Positions 46,365 to 57,534 of a DNA stretch of 64,000 nucleotides are shown here, one piece after another. Source of the stretch: Streptomyces sp. NBC_00536 (lineage in GTDB: Bacteria; Actinomycetota; Actinomycetes; Streptomycetales; Streptomycetaceae); NCBI RefSeq assembly GCF_036346295.1, contig NZ_CP107819.1:2666001-2730000 (forward strand). Reading direction: 5' to 3'. Under the pieces are notes generated by a model. That model searched no databases and was not told the origin of the DNA. It saw only the letters and a list, made by a program, of their open reading frames with translations. Position 1 is the first letter of the stretch. Each line of letters begins with the position of its first letter. The position numbers and the translations under genes are program-made.

Positions 46365-47210
46365 TCAGCGCGGCGAAATGACCGCCGCCAGCAGCCCCGG
46401 CCCGGTGTGTGCGCCGATCACCGCACCGACCTCGCTGACGTGCAGCTCCACCAGGCCCGGAATCCGCTCGCGGAGCCGGTCCGCCAGCTTCTGGGCGCGC
46501 TCCGGGGCCGCGAGGTGGTGCACGGCCACGTCCACGGCGCCCGATCCGGCACGCTCCACCGCCAGCTCTTCCAGGCGGGCGATGGCCTTGGACGCCGTAC
46601 GCACCTTCTCCAGCATCTCGATGCGCCCGCCCTCCAGCGTGAGCAGCGGTTTGACGGCGAGCGCCGAGCCCAGCAGGGCCTGGGCCGCGCCGATGCGGCC
46701 GCCGCGGCGCAGATAGTCGAGGGTGTCGACGTAGAAGTACGCCGACATGCCCGCCGCCCGCTTCTCGGCGGCGGCCACCGCCTCGTCGAGGGAGCCCTCC
46801 GCGTCGGCGACCTCGGCGGCGGCGAGGGCGCAGAAACCGAGGGCCATGGCCACCATCCCGGTGTCGACCACCCGGACCGGCACGGGGGCCGTCCGGGCCG
46901 CCACCACGGCGGCGTCGTAGGTCCCGGAGAACTCGGCGGAGAGGTGCAGGCTCACGATCGCGCGCGCACCGGCGTCCGCGGCGGCCTGGTAGGCCCGGAC
47001 GAACTCCTCCGGGCTGGGCCGGGAGGTGGTGACCGAGCGGCGCTTCTGCAGGGCCAGGGCGAGGCTGCGGGCCGAGATTTCCGTGCCCTCTTCGAGGGCC
47101 TCGTCGCCGAGGACCACGGTCAGCGGCACGGCGGTGATTCCGTGCCGCGCCATCGCCTGTTGGGGCAGGTAGGCCGTGGAATCGGTGATGATCGCGACAT
47201 GGCGGGACAT
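46365..47210 (-). CDS. DegV family fatty-acid-binding protein
   Basis: 281 residues from ATG 47210. IITDSTAYLPQQ, TSRPSPEEF, SLHLSAEFSGTYDAA, DTGMVAMALGF, YFYVDTLDYLRRGGRIG and GAVIGAHTGPGLLAA are the complete DegV pattern. These proteins bind fatty acids, partnering fatty-acid kinase in other bacteria. Single gene upstream of comEA-comEC. Confidence 0.92.
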   Translation of the reverse strand: MSRHVAIITDSTAYLPQQAMARHGITAVPLTVVLGDEALEEGTEISARSLALALQKRRSVTTSRPSPEEFVRAYQAAADAGARAIVSLHLSAEFSGTYDAAVVAARTAPVPVRVVDTGMVAMALGFCALAAAEVADAEGSLDEAVAAAEKRAAGMSAYFYVDTLDYLRRGGRIGAAQALLGSALAVKPLLTLEGGRIEMLEKVRTASKAIARLEELAVERAGSGAVDVAVHHLAAPERAQKLADRLRERIPGLVELHVSEVGAVIGAHTGPGLLAAVISPR

Positions 47211-47490
47211 GAGCCGGAGGGTACCGGCAGCGGGCGGAGTCCGGCAGCCCGGTCCACCACCGGCTCGTCCTGCCATGTCGCCCGGCGGCCGACCGAGGGT
47301 CCGCCGGCCGGCACCTCGCGGGGCCTGCCCAGCCCTCCCCGGGCCGAAACACGGGCGTAAGGGAACCACCGAGCGAGACCCCGGACCGGCACCGCCCGGA
47401 ACGGATCGGCACCGCCCGGGACACGGAAGCCGAGCCCGCCCAGGACACGCCCCCACCCCGAGCCGGGGCCGAGCGGGGCTCAAGCTCCGC

Positions 47491-48222
47491 TCAGGTGGTC
47501 GTCTCCGGCCGCGCGGCCTTGTTCCACGGGTACGCGGTCCGCGCCGCGGCCTTCGGCAGCGCAGCCGCCGGGCCCGGGGCGGGAGCAGGGGCGGCTGCGG
47601 GCGGCGCGGCCGCCCACCCGGGCAGGTCCCCGGACCGGTCCCCCGACGGGTCCCCCACCAGGTCGTCCACCGACTCGCGGGACCAGTCCCGCAGCGCCCC
47701 CGACTCGACCTCGATCTGCGCCGACAGCACGCTCAGGTCGTCCTGCGCGAACCGGCGGGCCCGGTCGCGCGCGGCCCAGCGCAGGGAGTCCGCCGCCTGC
47801 GTGACCCGCTCGGCGCGCTCCCGCAGCTCCGGCAGCCGCTCCGCGATCCGCTTCTTGTCCGGTTCCTGCTCCAGCAGCTTGAGTTCGTCGTCCAGCTCGT
47901 GCCCGTGGGCGCTGAGCCGCTCGAACAGGCCGATCGACTCCTTGAGCGAGGCGTCCGTCTGCACGCCCTGGTAGAGGGCCTGCTGCGTGGACCTCATCGA
48001 CATCCGCAGGTCCAGCCGCATCTGGGCGAGCGCACCGGCCACCCCGACCTGGCCGAAGCTGCGCGCCTTCAGGCTGGTGTCCTCGACGGTCCGGCGGGCC
48101 TGCGTGATCGTCCGGTCGACGCCGCGCTTGGCCGCCCCGACCACCTTCACGGTGACCCACGCACCCAACCCCAGGAAGGTGAACAGCACCATCAGGGCCA
48201 TGATGATCAACGCGGCCTCCAT
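47491..48222 (-). CDS. membrane-anchored coiled-coil protein of unknown function
   Basis: 243 residues from ATG 48222. One N-terminal membrane helix (IIMALMVLFTFLGLGAWVTV), a long helical cytoplasmic region (about 45-180) and a Pro/Ala-rich tail ending PWNKAARPETTT. No known family. A TACGAC tandem lies 17 bp upstream, in its leader. Confidence 0.78.
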   Translation of the reverse strand: MEAALIIMALMVLFTFLGLGAWVTVKVVGAAKRGVDRTITQARRTVEDTSLKARSFGQVGVAGALAQMRLDLRMSMRSTQQALYQGVQTDASLKESIGLFERLSAHGHELDDELKLLEQEPDKKRIAERLPELRERAERVTQAADSLRWAARDRARRFAQDDLSVLSAQIEVESGALRDWSRESVDDLVGDPSGDRSGDLPGWAAAPPAAAPAPAPGPAAALPKAAARTAYPWNKAARPETTT

Positions 48223-48238
48223 GAGGTTCCCTTTCCCC

Positions 48239-48268
48239 TACGACTACGACTACGACTACGACTACGAC
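48239..48268. repeat. TACGAC microsatellite (5 copies)
   Basis: Five perfect copies of TACGAC, then degenerate TTCGAC/CACGAC units to about 48295. It lies in the probable leader of the coiled-coil gene. Confidence 0.9.
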
Positions 48269-48318
48269 CACGAAGGCGACTTCGACCACGACGTCTTCGT
48301 CCTCCCACCGTAAACGCC

Positions 48319-48361
48319 ACGGGCAGGCCAGGGGTTCCAATCGAACCCCCAACCTGCCCGT
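48319..48361 (-). terminator. terminator downstream of leuS
   Basis: ACGGGCAGG (48319-48327) pairs with CCTGCCCGT (48353-48361), and an inner GGGGTTC/GAACCCC stem extends it. It lies 56 bp past the leuS stop. Confidence 0.65.
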
Positions 48362-48416
48362 ACGGGATGACCCCTAGACCGCGCTCAGAACACTCTCAGA
48401 ACGCGCTCCCGCGGCC

Positions 48417-51290
<2,874 letters not shown>

Positions 51291-51346
51291 GTTTTCTGAA
51301 GCTCCATCGATCGTCTCTGCCGTCTCTGCCTGCCCAAACGAAAAAA

Positions 51347-51364
51347 CCCCTCGCACAGGAGGGG
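51347..51364 (-). terminator. attenuator hairpin in the leuS leader
   Basis: On the minus strand CCCCTC, a 6-base loop and GAGGGG are followed by a run of six T. It lies 57 bp before the leuS start, with a competing stem GCCGACC/GGTCGGC (51378-51399) just upstream. A classical intrinsic attenuator arrangement. Confidence 0.85.
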
Positions 51365-51404
51365 GCGCCGCGCCGATGCCGACCGTTTCGAAGGTCGGCC
51401 CTGT

Positions 51405-51443
51405 TCAGCGCGGCTCGGTAAGCAGAAGGCGTACGGCACGCAT
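51405..51443 (-). CDS. leuS leader peptide
   Basis: 12 residues, MRAVRLLLTEPR, from ATG 51443 to TGA 51405, with three consecutive Leu codons (CTT CTG CTT). It lies 40 bp before the attenuator hairpin. Ribosome stalling at these codons when charged tRNA-Leu is scarce would free the antiterminator stem. Too short for usual gene callers. Confidence 0.75.
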   Translation of the reverse strand: MRAVRLLLTEPR

Positions 51444-51505
51444 GGCGTCAGGGTACCGCAGGGGCCCCGACGCCCGCTCGGCCGTGCCGCGGGGTGGGCA
51501 CAACG

Positions 51506-51540
51506 AGAAGCGGGCCACCCGATCCGGGTGACCCGCTTCT
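51506..51540 (-). terminator. terminator of tRNA-Ala gene 1
   Basis: AGAAGCGGGCCACCC (51506-51520) pairs with GGGTGACCCGCTTCT (51526-51540) with one wobble, 9 bp downstream of the tRNA 3' end. Confidence 0.75.
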
Positions 51541-51548
51541 CTTCACTG

Positions 51549-51621
51549 TGGAGCTATGGAGAATTGAACTCCAGACCTCCTGCATGCCATGCAGGCGCTC
51601 TACCAACTGAGCTATAGCCCC
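51549..51621 (-). tRNA. tRNA-Ala(GGC)
   Basis: 73 bases that fold as a cloverleaf: acceptor GGGGCTA/TAGCTCC, D arm GCTCAGTTGGTAGAGC, anticodon arm CCTGC-ATGGCAT-GCAGG with anticodon GGC, T arm TGGAGTTCAATTCTCCA. CCA is not encoded, in keeping with RNase Z processing. Upstream (51629-51665) has a 16-bp direct repeat ACTGCTTCTGTACTGC. Confidence 0.95.
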
Positions 51622-51808
51622 TTGCGGTACTGCTTCTGTACTGCTCTGCACTGCTTCTGTACTGCCCGCCGCCTCGGTGTTCCTCGCGGTTCCCCTTGGC
51701 GACGTCCCAAACATTACACGGTGATGGCCCTGGTCCAAAAATCGGTTCCGGCCGGGTCCCGGAGCCGCCCGGTCCACCCGCCCCAGGGCCGCGCTTCGCG
51801 CCCCGGGG

Positions 51809-52042
51809 TCACGCCCTCGCGAACTGGTAGAAGCGCTTGAGCGTGCAGTGTTCGTCGAGGAGCCGGCCGTAGATCGGCTCGCCTTCGAGTTCCCGGTACG
51901 TCTCGATCGGGTCGCCTTTTATGATCAGCGCCCGCGCGCATTCCTCGCACCAGTACTGGTAGTCGGGGTTGACCGGGTCCATGTCCCGCACGATCGGCGT
52001 GCCGTTGTTGCACCAGTCGCACCGGCGCCGGTGTGCACCCAT
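51809..52042 (-). CDS. small conserved zinc-binding protein (77 aa)
   Basis: 77 residues from ATG 52042. CDWCNNGTPIVRD and YWCEECARALIIKG form two C-x2-C pairs typical of a single zinc ribbon. Located between the two tRNA-Ala genes; conserved in streptomycetes as I recall. Function unknown. Confidence 0.75.
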   Translation of the reverse strand: MGAHRRRCDWCNNGTPIVRDMDPVNPDYQYWCEECARALIIKGDPIETYRELEGEPIYGRLLDEHCTLKRFYQFARA

Positions 52043-52137
52043 CCGTCAGCGACTCCCTCCCGCCAGGGGCCGCCCTCTCCCCTCCGGCCGTCCGATTCTG
52101 CCATGCCGGTGGCGGCGGGGCAGCAGGGACAAAAGCA

Positions 52138-52169
52138 AGGATCCCGCCCCCTGTTGGGGACGGGATCCT
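52138..52169 (-). terminator. terminator of tRNA-Ala gene 2
   Basis: AGGATCCCG pairs with CGGGATCCT around a CCCC/GGGG inner stem, 5 bp past the tRNA 3' end; the minus strand then reads TGCTTTTGT. Confidence 0.8.
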
Positions 52170-52174
52170 GATTG

Positions 52175-52247
52175 TGGAGCTATGGAGAATTGAACTCCAG
52201 ACCTCCTGCATGCCATGCAGGCGCTCTACCAACTGAGCTATAGCCCC
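52175..52247 (-). tRNA. tRNA-Ala(GGC), second copy
   Basis: Identical in sequence to 51549-51621 over all 73 bases, with anticodon GGC. Flanks differ, so the two are separate transcription units 553 bp apart. Confidence 0.95.
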
Positions 52248-52404
52248 GCTCTCCGCTGCGCTCCCCCCGTCTCCGGTGTTCTGCGCTGCGAACAAGAAGA
52301 ACTCTAGCCTGCGATCCGCCGGAAAGTGAAATCCGGGCCGGTGGGCCGCCGGGACGCCTTCAGTGACGCCCTCGGGGGCACCCTCAGACGTCGTCGCCGA
52401 GGAC

Positions 52405-53100
52405 TCAGACGTCGTCGCCGAGCACCGGTTCCGGGAGCGTGCCGGCGTTGTGCTCCAGCAGCCGCCAGCCCCGCGCGCCCTCACCGAGCACGGACCAGCA
52501 GCAGTTGGAGAGCCCGCCGAGGCCCTCCCAGTGGTACGGCTCCAGGCCGAGCAGACGGCCGATGGTGGTGCGGATGGTGCCGCCGTGGCTGACGACGACC
52601 AGGGTGCCGCCGTCGGAGAGCCGGTCCACGTGCTTGAGGACCACCGGGGCCGCCCGGTCGGCGACCTCCGTCTCCAGTTCGCCGCCACCGCGCCGTACGG
52701 GCTCGCCGCGCTTCCACGCCGCGTACTGCTCGCCGTACTTCCCGAGGATCTCCTCGTGCGTCAGGCCCTGCCAGGCGCCCGCATACGTCTCGCGCAGCGC
52801 CGCGTCGTGCTCGACGGACAGGCCCGTGACGGCGGCCAGCTCCGCGGCCGTCGCCGCGGCCCGATTGAGGTCGGAGGCGACGATGGCCTCCGGCTTCAGC
52901 GAGGCGAGCAGCCGGGCGGCGCGGCGCGCCTGCGCCACACCGTCCTCGGTCAGGTCGATGTCCGTGGAGCCCTGGAAGCGGCGCTCCAGGTTCCAGGCGG
53001 TCTGGCCGTGGCGCCACAGGACGACCTTGCGGCCCGCGTTCTTCCCGCCGTTGCCACCGCCACCGGTGCCGGCGCCCGTGCCGGTGTCGATCGTGCTCAG
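52405..53100 (-). CDS. histidine phosphatase family protein, probable CTG start
   Basis: 231 residues if started at CTG 53100. The catalytic RHG motif (KVVLWRHGQTAWNLERRFQGSTDIDL) lies upstream of the first ATG or GTG (52938), so the real start must be earlier. In frame there is a TGA at 53107 and no ATG, GTG or TTG between. CTG at 53100 overlaps the rsfS TGA as CTGA, where the normal form is GTGA or ATGA. The second catalytic segment VVVSHGGTIRTT is intact. Phosphoglycerate-mutase-like, substrate unknown. Confidence 0.82.
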   Translation of the reverse strand: MSTIDTGTGAGTGGGGNGGKNAGRKVVLWRHGQTAWNLERRFQGSTDIDLTEDGVAQARRAARLLASLKPEAIVASDLNRAAATAAELAAVTGLSVEHDAALRETYAGAWQGLTHEEILGKYGEQYAAWKRGEPVRRGGGELETEVADRAAPVVLKHVDRLSDGGTLVVVSHGGTIRTTIGRLLGLEPYHWEGLGGLSNCCWSVLGEGARGWRLLEHNAGTLPEPVLGDDV

Positions 53101-53543
53101 AACAGATCACCGTCCAGTTCGTCGTCGCCCTGCGCGGCACGCAGCGCGGCGTACTCCTCGGCCTTGCCCTTGGTGAGCTTGGCGTCCTCGGGCAGGTCGA
53201 TCTCGGGGCAGTCCTTCCACAGGCGCTCCAGCGCGTAGAAGACCCGCTCCTCGCTGTGCTGGACGTGGACGACGATGTCGATGTAGTCGAGCAGGATCCA
53301 GCGGGCGTCGCGGTCGCCCTCGCGGCGCACCGGCTTGGCGCCCAGCTCCTTCTGGAGCTTCTCCTCGATCTCGTCGACGATCGACTTGACCTGGCGGTCG
53401 TTGGGCGCCGAAGCGAGGAGGAAGGCGTCGGTGATCGACAGCACATCGCTGACGTCGTACGCGATGATGTCGTGCGCGAGCCGGTCGGCCGCGGCCTGGG
53501 CGGCGGCGGTGATGAGCTCGATGGAGCGGTCCGTGGCGGTCAC
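53097..53543 (-). CDS. rsfS: ribosome silencing factor RsfS
   Basis: 148 residues from GTG 53543. HDIIAYDVSDVLSITDAFLLASAPNDRQVKSIVDEIEEKL and REGDRDARWILLDYIDIVVHVQHSEERVFYALERLW are the complete RsfS/DUF143 pattern. It binds uL14 and blocks subunit joining under starvation. Follows nadD and the LCP gene in the expected order. Confidence 0.93.
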   Translation of the reverse strand: MTATDRSIELITAAAQAAADRLAHDIIAYDVSDVLSITDAFLLASAPNDRQVKSIVDEIEEKLQKELGAKPVRREGDRDARWILLDYIDIVVHVQHSEERVFYALERLWKDCPEIDLPEDAKLTKGKAEEYAALRAAQGDDELDGDLF

Positions 53544-53684
53544 TGGCCATGCTTTCGGGTCGGCGGGCAGATCCTTACAAGGGTCTCATGTACCGCCGAC
53601 ACCGCCCGCGCCAAAGCCGTGGCGCGGGCGGAAACGCAGGTCAGGGGCGGTGCCCCCGGGGTGATGAAGGGTGATCGAGGGGGC

Positions 53685-55343
53685 TCAGGGGGCCTTGTAG
53701 TCCCTGCCCAGGGTGACCACGACGTCCGCGTTCACCGCGTTCTCGGCCTTCTTGACCACCGTTTCGGGCAGCCCCAGCGTCTTGGCCACATCGACCGCCT
53801 TCGCCCGCTGCGCGTCGTCCTGGTAGGTGATCTGCGAGGTGCTCTGGGGCGCCGCGGTCTTGCCGCCGTCCACGTAGCCGTAGCCGCCGTTGAGCAGGGC
53901 CGCCTTGGCCGCGAGCTGGGTCTTCTCGCTGCCGGTGGCGTCCCGCAGGCCGACCCGCAGGGCCGTGCCGGGCTTCGGGGCGGTCAGGGTGCCGCCCAGG
54001 ACCTCCTTGATCACCGTCTTGTTCGCCTCCTCGGTCAGGGCGCCGTCGGCCTTCACCGGGAGCACGTCGGTGCGGTAGGCGCCGGTCTTGGCGTGCTCGG
54101 CCAGCTTGGCCAGGGAGCTGCCGAGGGCCTTCTCGTTCAGCGAGGGGTCCAGGATCTGGGCGAGCGTCTCCACGGTGACCGTGGCCGACGCCGGGTCGCT
54201 GGGCATCTTGCGCAGCACGGCGTAGAGGACCTTGCCGAAGCGCTCCAGCTGCTTGGCCTCCGGTTCGCCCTGCGCCCGGTAGGTGGCGTAGGCGACGGCC
54301 ATGGGGCCGCTCAGGGTCTGCTTCTGGCCCTGGGCGACGGCGGGGGTCTTGGCCTTGTCGTCGGCGGGGACGGCTGCGTCCGTGTCCACCTCGATCCCGC
54401 TCTCCAGCTCGACGAGCCGCTCCAGGAAGGGGGTGTCGAGGCGCCAGGTGCCGCCGATGCGGGTGCCGAGCATGGTGTCGAGGGCCTCGCGGGTGCCGCC
54501 GAGACCGTCCTCTTCCACCGACTTGGCGAGGGGGGTGGAGGTGCCGTCGTCCTTGGGCACGGTGAGGGTGTTGGGGAGCAGGACGGTGGCGCCCCGCTGG
54601 GTGGTGACGTTGTCGACGAGCAGCGCGGTGGAGGTGCCGCCCCGCTTGGTGTTGTGCAGGTGGACGACGATCATGTCGCGCTTCTGCGGCCCGGCGGCGG
54701 CCGCGGCGCCCTTCGCCTTCGCCGGCCCGTCGAGGAAGGGCAGCTTGCCCGCGTACCAGAGGTATCCGAGCCCCCCGACGACGAAGAGCGCGAGGACGAC
54801 GATCAGCGCGACCACCCGGTTCTTGCCCCGGCGGCGGGCCTCCTCGCGGCGTTCGGTCCGGCTCTCGGTGAACTTGAGCCAGTCGATGACGTCCTCGGAG
54901 TCCTCGTCCGGCTGGTCGATGAAGGCGAACTGCGAGGTCTGGTAGCCGTCCGCGTCGGCCCGCCGCGGCTCGGGGACCTGCGCGGACACCGGCCCCGGAG
55001 CGGGCTCGGGGGCCTGCTCGGGCGCCGGCGCCTGCTCGGGGGCGCTCTGCTGCGGGATCCACTGCTGGGTCTGCTGGGTCTGCTGGGTCTGCTGGACCTG
55101 CTGCGGCTGCTGTTGTTGCTCTTGCTGCTGCGGGTAGTAGTACTGCTGCTGTTGCTGCTGGTCGTAGCCCTGGTGGCCGTACGGCTGGACCGGCTGCTGG
55201 TACTGCGCCTGCTGGTCGTACGCGGGCTGCTGAGCGGGCACCGGGCCGTACACCGGCTGCCCGTACGCGTCGTAGCCGAGGAGCTGCTGCTCCTGGGCTG
55301 CGTACGCATCGGCCCGGTCGTACGGATCCTGTCGGTCGTTCAC
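53685..55343 (-). CDS. LytR-CpsA-Psr (LCP) family protein with LytR C-terminal domain
   Basis: 552 residues from GTG 55343. A Gln/Tyr-rich cytoplasmic N-terminus (residues 1-150), one membrane helix (VVALIVVLALFVVGGLGYLWYAG), an LCP-like domain (DMIVVHLHNTKRGGTSTALLVDN...LDTMLGTRIGGTWRLD) and a LytR_C domain near the end (DVAKTLGLPETVVKKAENAVNADVVVTLGRDY). LCP enzymes attach glycopolymers to peptidoglycan; key Arg residues are less clear than usual. Confidence 0.82.
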   Translation of the reverse strand: MNDRQDPYDRADAYAAQEQQLLGYDAYGQPVYGPVPAQQPAYDQQAQYQQPVQPYGHQGYDQQQQQQYYYPQQQEQQQQPQQVQQTQQTQQTQQWIPQQSAPEQAPAPEQAPEPAPGPVSAQVPEPRRADADGYQTSQFAFIDQPDEDSEDVIDWLKFTESRTERREEARRRGKNRVVALIVVLALFVVGGLGYLWYAGKLPFLDGPAKAKGAAAAAGPQKRDMIVVHLHNTKRGGTSTALLVDNVTTQRGATVLLPNTLTVPKDDGTSTPLAKSVEEDGLGGTREALDTMLGTRIGGTWRLDTPFLERLVELESGIEVDTDAAVPADDKAKTPAVAQGQKQTLSGPMAVAYATYRAQGEPEAKQLERFGKVLYAVLRKMPSDPASATVTVETLAQILDPSLNEKALGSSLAKLAEHAKTGAYRTDVLPVKADGALTEEANKTVIKEVLGGTLTAPKPGTALRVGLRDATGSEKTQLAAKAALLNGGYGYVDGGKTAAPQSTSQITYQDDAQRAKAVDVAKTLGLPETVVKKAENAVNADVVVTLGRDYKAP

Positions 55344-55373
55344 CGCGGGGCCCCTCTCTGCGGAAGCGGAAGC

Positions 55374-55991
55374 TCAGGCTCCCCGGTACAGCTCACGCTT
55401 GTCGATATAGCGCACCACACCGTCCGGCACCAAGTACCAGACGGGGTCGCCCTGGACCACCCTCGCACGGCAGTCCGTGGACGAGATCGCCAGCGCGGGC
55501 ACCTCTACCAGCGAGACCCCGCCCTTGGGCAGGCCGTCGTCGGTGAGCACGTGACCCGGACGGGTCACTCCGATGAAGTGCGCGAGGGCGAACAGCTCCT
55601 CGGCGTCGCGCCAGGTGAGGATCTGCGCGAGGGCGTCGGCACCCGTGATGAAGAACAGGTCCGCGTCGTCATTGCGCGAGCGCAGGTCCCTCAGGGTGTC
55701 GATGGTGTACGTCGGTCCGCCGCGGTCGATGTCGATGCGGCTCACCGAGAACTGCGGGTTCGACGCCGTGGCGATGACCGTCATCAGGTAGCGGTCCTCG
55801 GCGGCCGAGACGGCCCCGTGAGACTTCTGCCACGGTTCGCCCGTCGGTACGAAGATCACCTCGTCGAGGTGGAAAAGGGCGGCCACTTCGCTGGCGGCCA
55901 CCAGGTGTCCGTGGTGGATCGGGTCGAATGTCCCGCCCATCACACCGAGCCGGCGCTTGACCGGGCCGGTAGGCATTTCCTGCTCTCCCAT
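55374..55991 (-). CDS. nadD: nicotinate-nucleotide adenylyltransferase
   Basis: 205 residues from ATG 55991; ATG 55976 has a good AGGAA site and may be the true start. [20 protein letters not shown] (the nucleotidyltransferase HxGH), [26 protein letters not shown] and [10 protein letters not shown] (S/T-x-x-R). It makes NaAD in NAD synthesis. Upstream of the LCP gene and rsfS. Confidence 0.94.
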   Translation of the reverse strand: MGEQEMPTGPVKRRLGVMGGTFDPIHHGHLVAASEVAALFHLDEVIFVPTGEPWQKSHGAVSAAEDRYLMTVIATASNPQFSVSRIDIDRGGPTYTIDTLRDLRSRNDDADLFFITGADALAQILTWRDAEELFALAHFIGVTRPGHVLTDDGLPKGGVSLVEVPALAISSTDCRARVVQGDPVWYLVPDGVVRYIDKRELYRGA

Positions 55992-56068
55992 GAGCGCAGA
56001 GCCTACTGGCCCGGTGGCGCGGCCAGGACTCGGGTTCGAGCACCTGCGCGACGGGCCGGGCGTGCGGC

Positions 56069-56236
56069 TCAGCGGTCGCGGTTGAGGCGGGTGGTCACCC
56101 AGAGCATGAGCAGCAGCAGGCAGAAGGCGCCGCCGCCCGTCAGGTACGGGTTGAGGCTGTCGTGGTTGCTTGCGTGCTCACCGGCACCCTCCGAGGCGAG
56201 GAGGACCAGGTTGTGGGCGGTGGAGTGGAGGCTCAT
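56069..56236 (-). CDS. small single-pass membrane protein (55 aa)
   Basis: 55 residues from ATG 56236 with AGGTAACC upstream, ending TGA 56069. [49 protein letters not shown]: one C-terminal membrane helix then basic residues. Missed by length cut-offs but conserved next to nadD in streptomycetes, to my knowledge. Confidence 0.75.
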   Translation of the reverse strand: MSLHSTAHNLVLLASEGAGEHASNHDSLNPYLTGGGAFCLLLLMLWVTTRLNRDR

Positions 56237-56376
56237 CAGGCTGGTTACCTATCGAGTCGGGGAGCGGGCGGAGACTTCGCTCACATCGTATGCGGGGGCC
56301 CGGGGCACGCTCACGCCGACTCAGGCGTTGGAGAGGATAGAGGCACGCACGGCAGGCGGATCGAGGGGGAAGCGCG

Positions 56377-57534
56377 ATGACAGAGGGCACGTCATTCGAG
56401 AAGGCACCGGCCCGGGACCGCAGGAGGTTCCCCGGTATCTCGTCGCGGGCGTACGAGCATCCGGCGGACCGCTCGGCCCTGGTGGCCCTGCGCAAGCTGA
56501 GCGGGTTCGACACCGTCTTCAAGGCCCTCAGCGGGCTGCTTCCGGAGCGGAGCCTGCGGCTGCTGTTCCTGTCGGACTCGGTGCGGGTGGGCGAGACCCA
56601 GTTCCCGCACCTGCACGCGATGCTGCTGGACGCCTGTTACATCCTGGACCTGGAGAAGGTCCCGCAGATGTACGTCCAGATGGACCCCAAGCCCAATGCC
56701 ATGTGCATCGGGCTGGACGAGCCGATCATCGTGGTCACCACGGGGCTCGTGGAGCTGCTGGACGAGGAGGAGATGCGGGCGGTCGTGGGCCACGAGGTGG
56801 GCCACGCGCTGTCGGGACACTCCGTGTACCGCACGATCCTGCTGTTCCTGACGAACCTGGCGCTGAAGGTGGCGTGGATCCCGCTGGGCAATGTGGCGAT
56901 CATGGCGATCGTCACGGCGCTGCGGGAGTGGTTCCGCAAGTCCGAGCTGTCGGCGGACCGGGCCGGGCTGCTGGTCGGGCAGGACGTCCGGGCCTCGATG
57001 CGCGGCCTGATGAAGATCGCGGGCGGCAATCACCTGCACGAGATGAATGTGGACGCGTTCCTCGCCCAGGCCGAGGAGTACGACGCGAGCGGTGACCTGC
57101 GCGACTCGGTCCTGAAGATCCTCAATGTGCTGCCGCGGACGCACCCCTTCACCACCGTGCGGGCCGCGGAGCTGAAGAAGTGGTCCGAGACCCGCGACTT
57201 CCAGCGGATCATGGCCGGTCACTACCCGCGCCGCGAGGAGGACAAGGACACCTCGGTGACCGACTCCTTCCGCCAGTCCGCCGCGCACTACGCCGATGCG
57301 GTGCGCACCAGCAAGGACCCGCTGATGAAGCTGGTCGGCGACATCGCGGGCGGTGCGGGCGACCTCGGCGGCATGCTGCGCGACAAGTTCACCGGCGGCT
57401 CGGCGGCCCCGGGCGCCAAGGGCCCGGCGGACACCACGGGCGCCACGGATGCTCCGGACGCCGACGGCGGCGAGAGCGGCGCGGGCGGCGAGGGCCGCGA
57501 CACCGGCAAGGGCGGGGCTACGGACCAGGGCTGA
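56377..57534 (+). CDS. M48 family metalloprotease
   Basis: 385 residues from ATG 56377, with GAGGGGGA upstream. Zinc motif VGHEVGHALSGHSVY near residue 145, a later Glu in FRKSELSADRAGLL (third ligand) and two hydrophobic stretches. HtpX-like membrane protease. The Gly/Ala/Asp tail is low-complexity. Its 3' end overlaps the convergent gene by 17 bp. Confidence 0.88.
   Translation: MTEGTSFEKAPARDRRRFPGISSRAYEHPADRSALVALRKLSGFDTVFKALSGLLPERSLRLLFLSDSVRVGETQFPHLHAMLLDACYILDLEKVPQMYVQMDPKPNAMCIGLDEPIIVVTTGLVELLDEEEMRAVVGHEVGHALSGHSVYRTILLFLTNLALKVAWIPLGNVAIMAIVTALREWFRKSELSADRAGLLVGQDVRASMRGLMKIAGGNHLHEMNVDAFLAQAEEYDASGDLRDSVLKILNVLPRTHPFTTVRAAELKKWSETRDFQRIMAGHYPRREEDKDTSVTDSFRQSAAHYADAVRTSKDPLMKLVGDIAGGAGDLGGMLRDKFTGGSAAPGAKGPADTTGATDAPDADGGESGAGGEGRDTGKGGATDQG

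Noticed and set aside
48331..48349. T-arm-like GGTTCcaatcGAACC near leuS
   Set aside because: No rest of a tRNA; forms part of a terminator hairpin.
53256..57095. 1279-codon plus-strand open frame
   Set aside because: Antisense to rsfS, the LCP gene and nadD, all clearly recognised.
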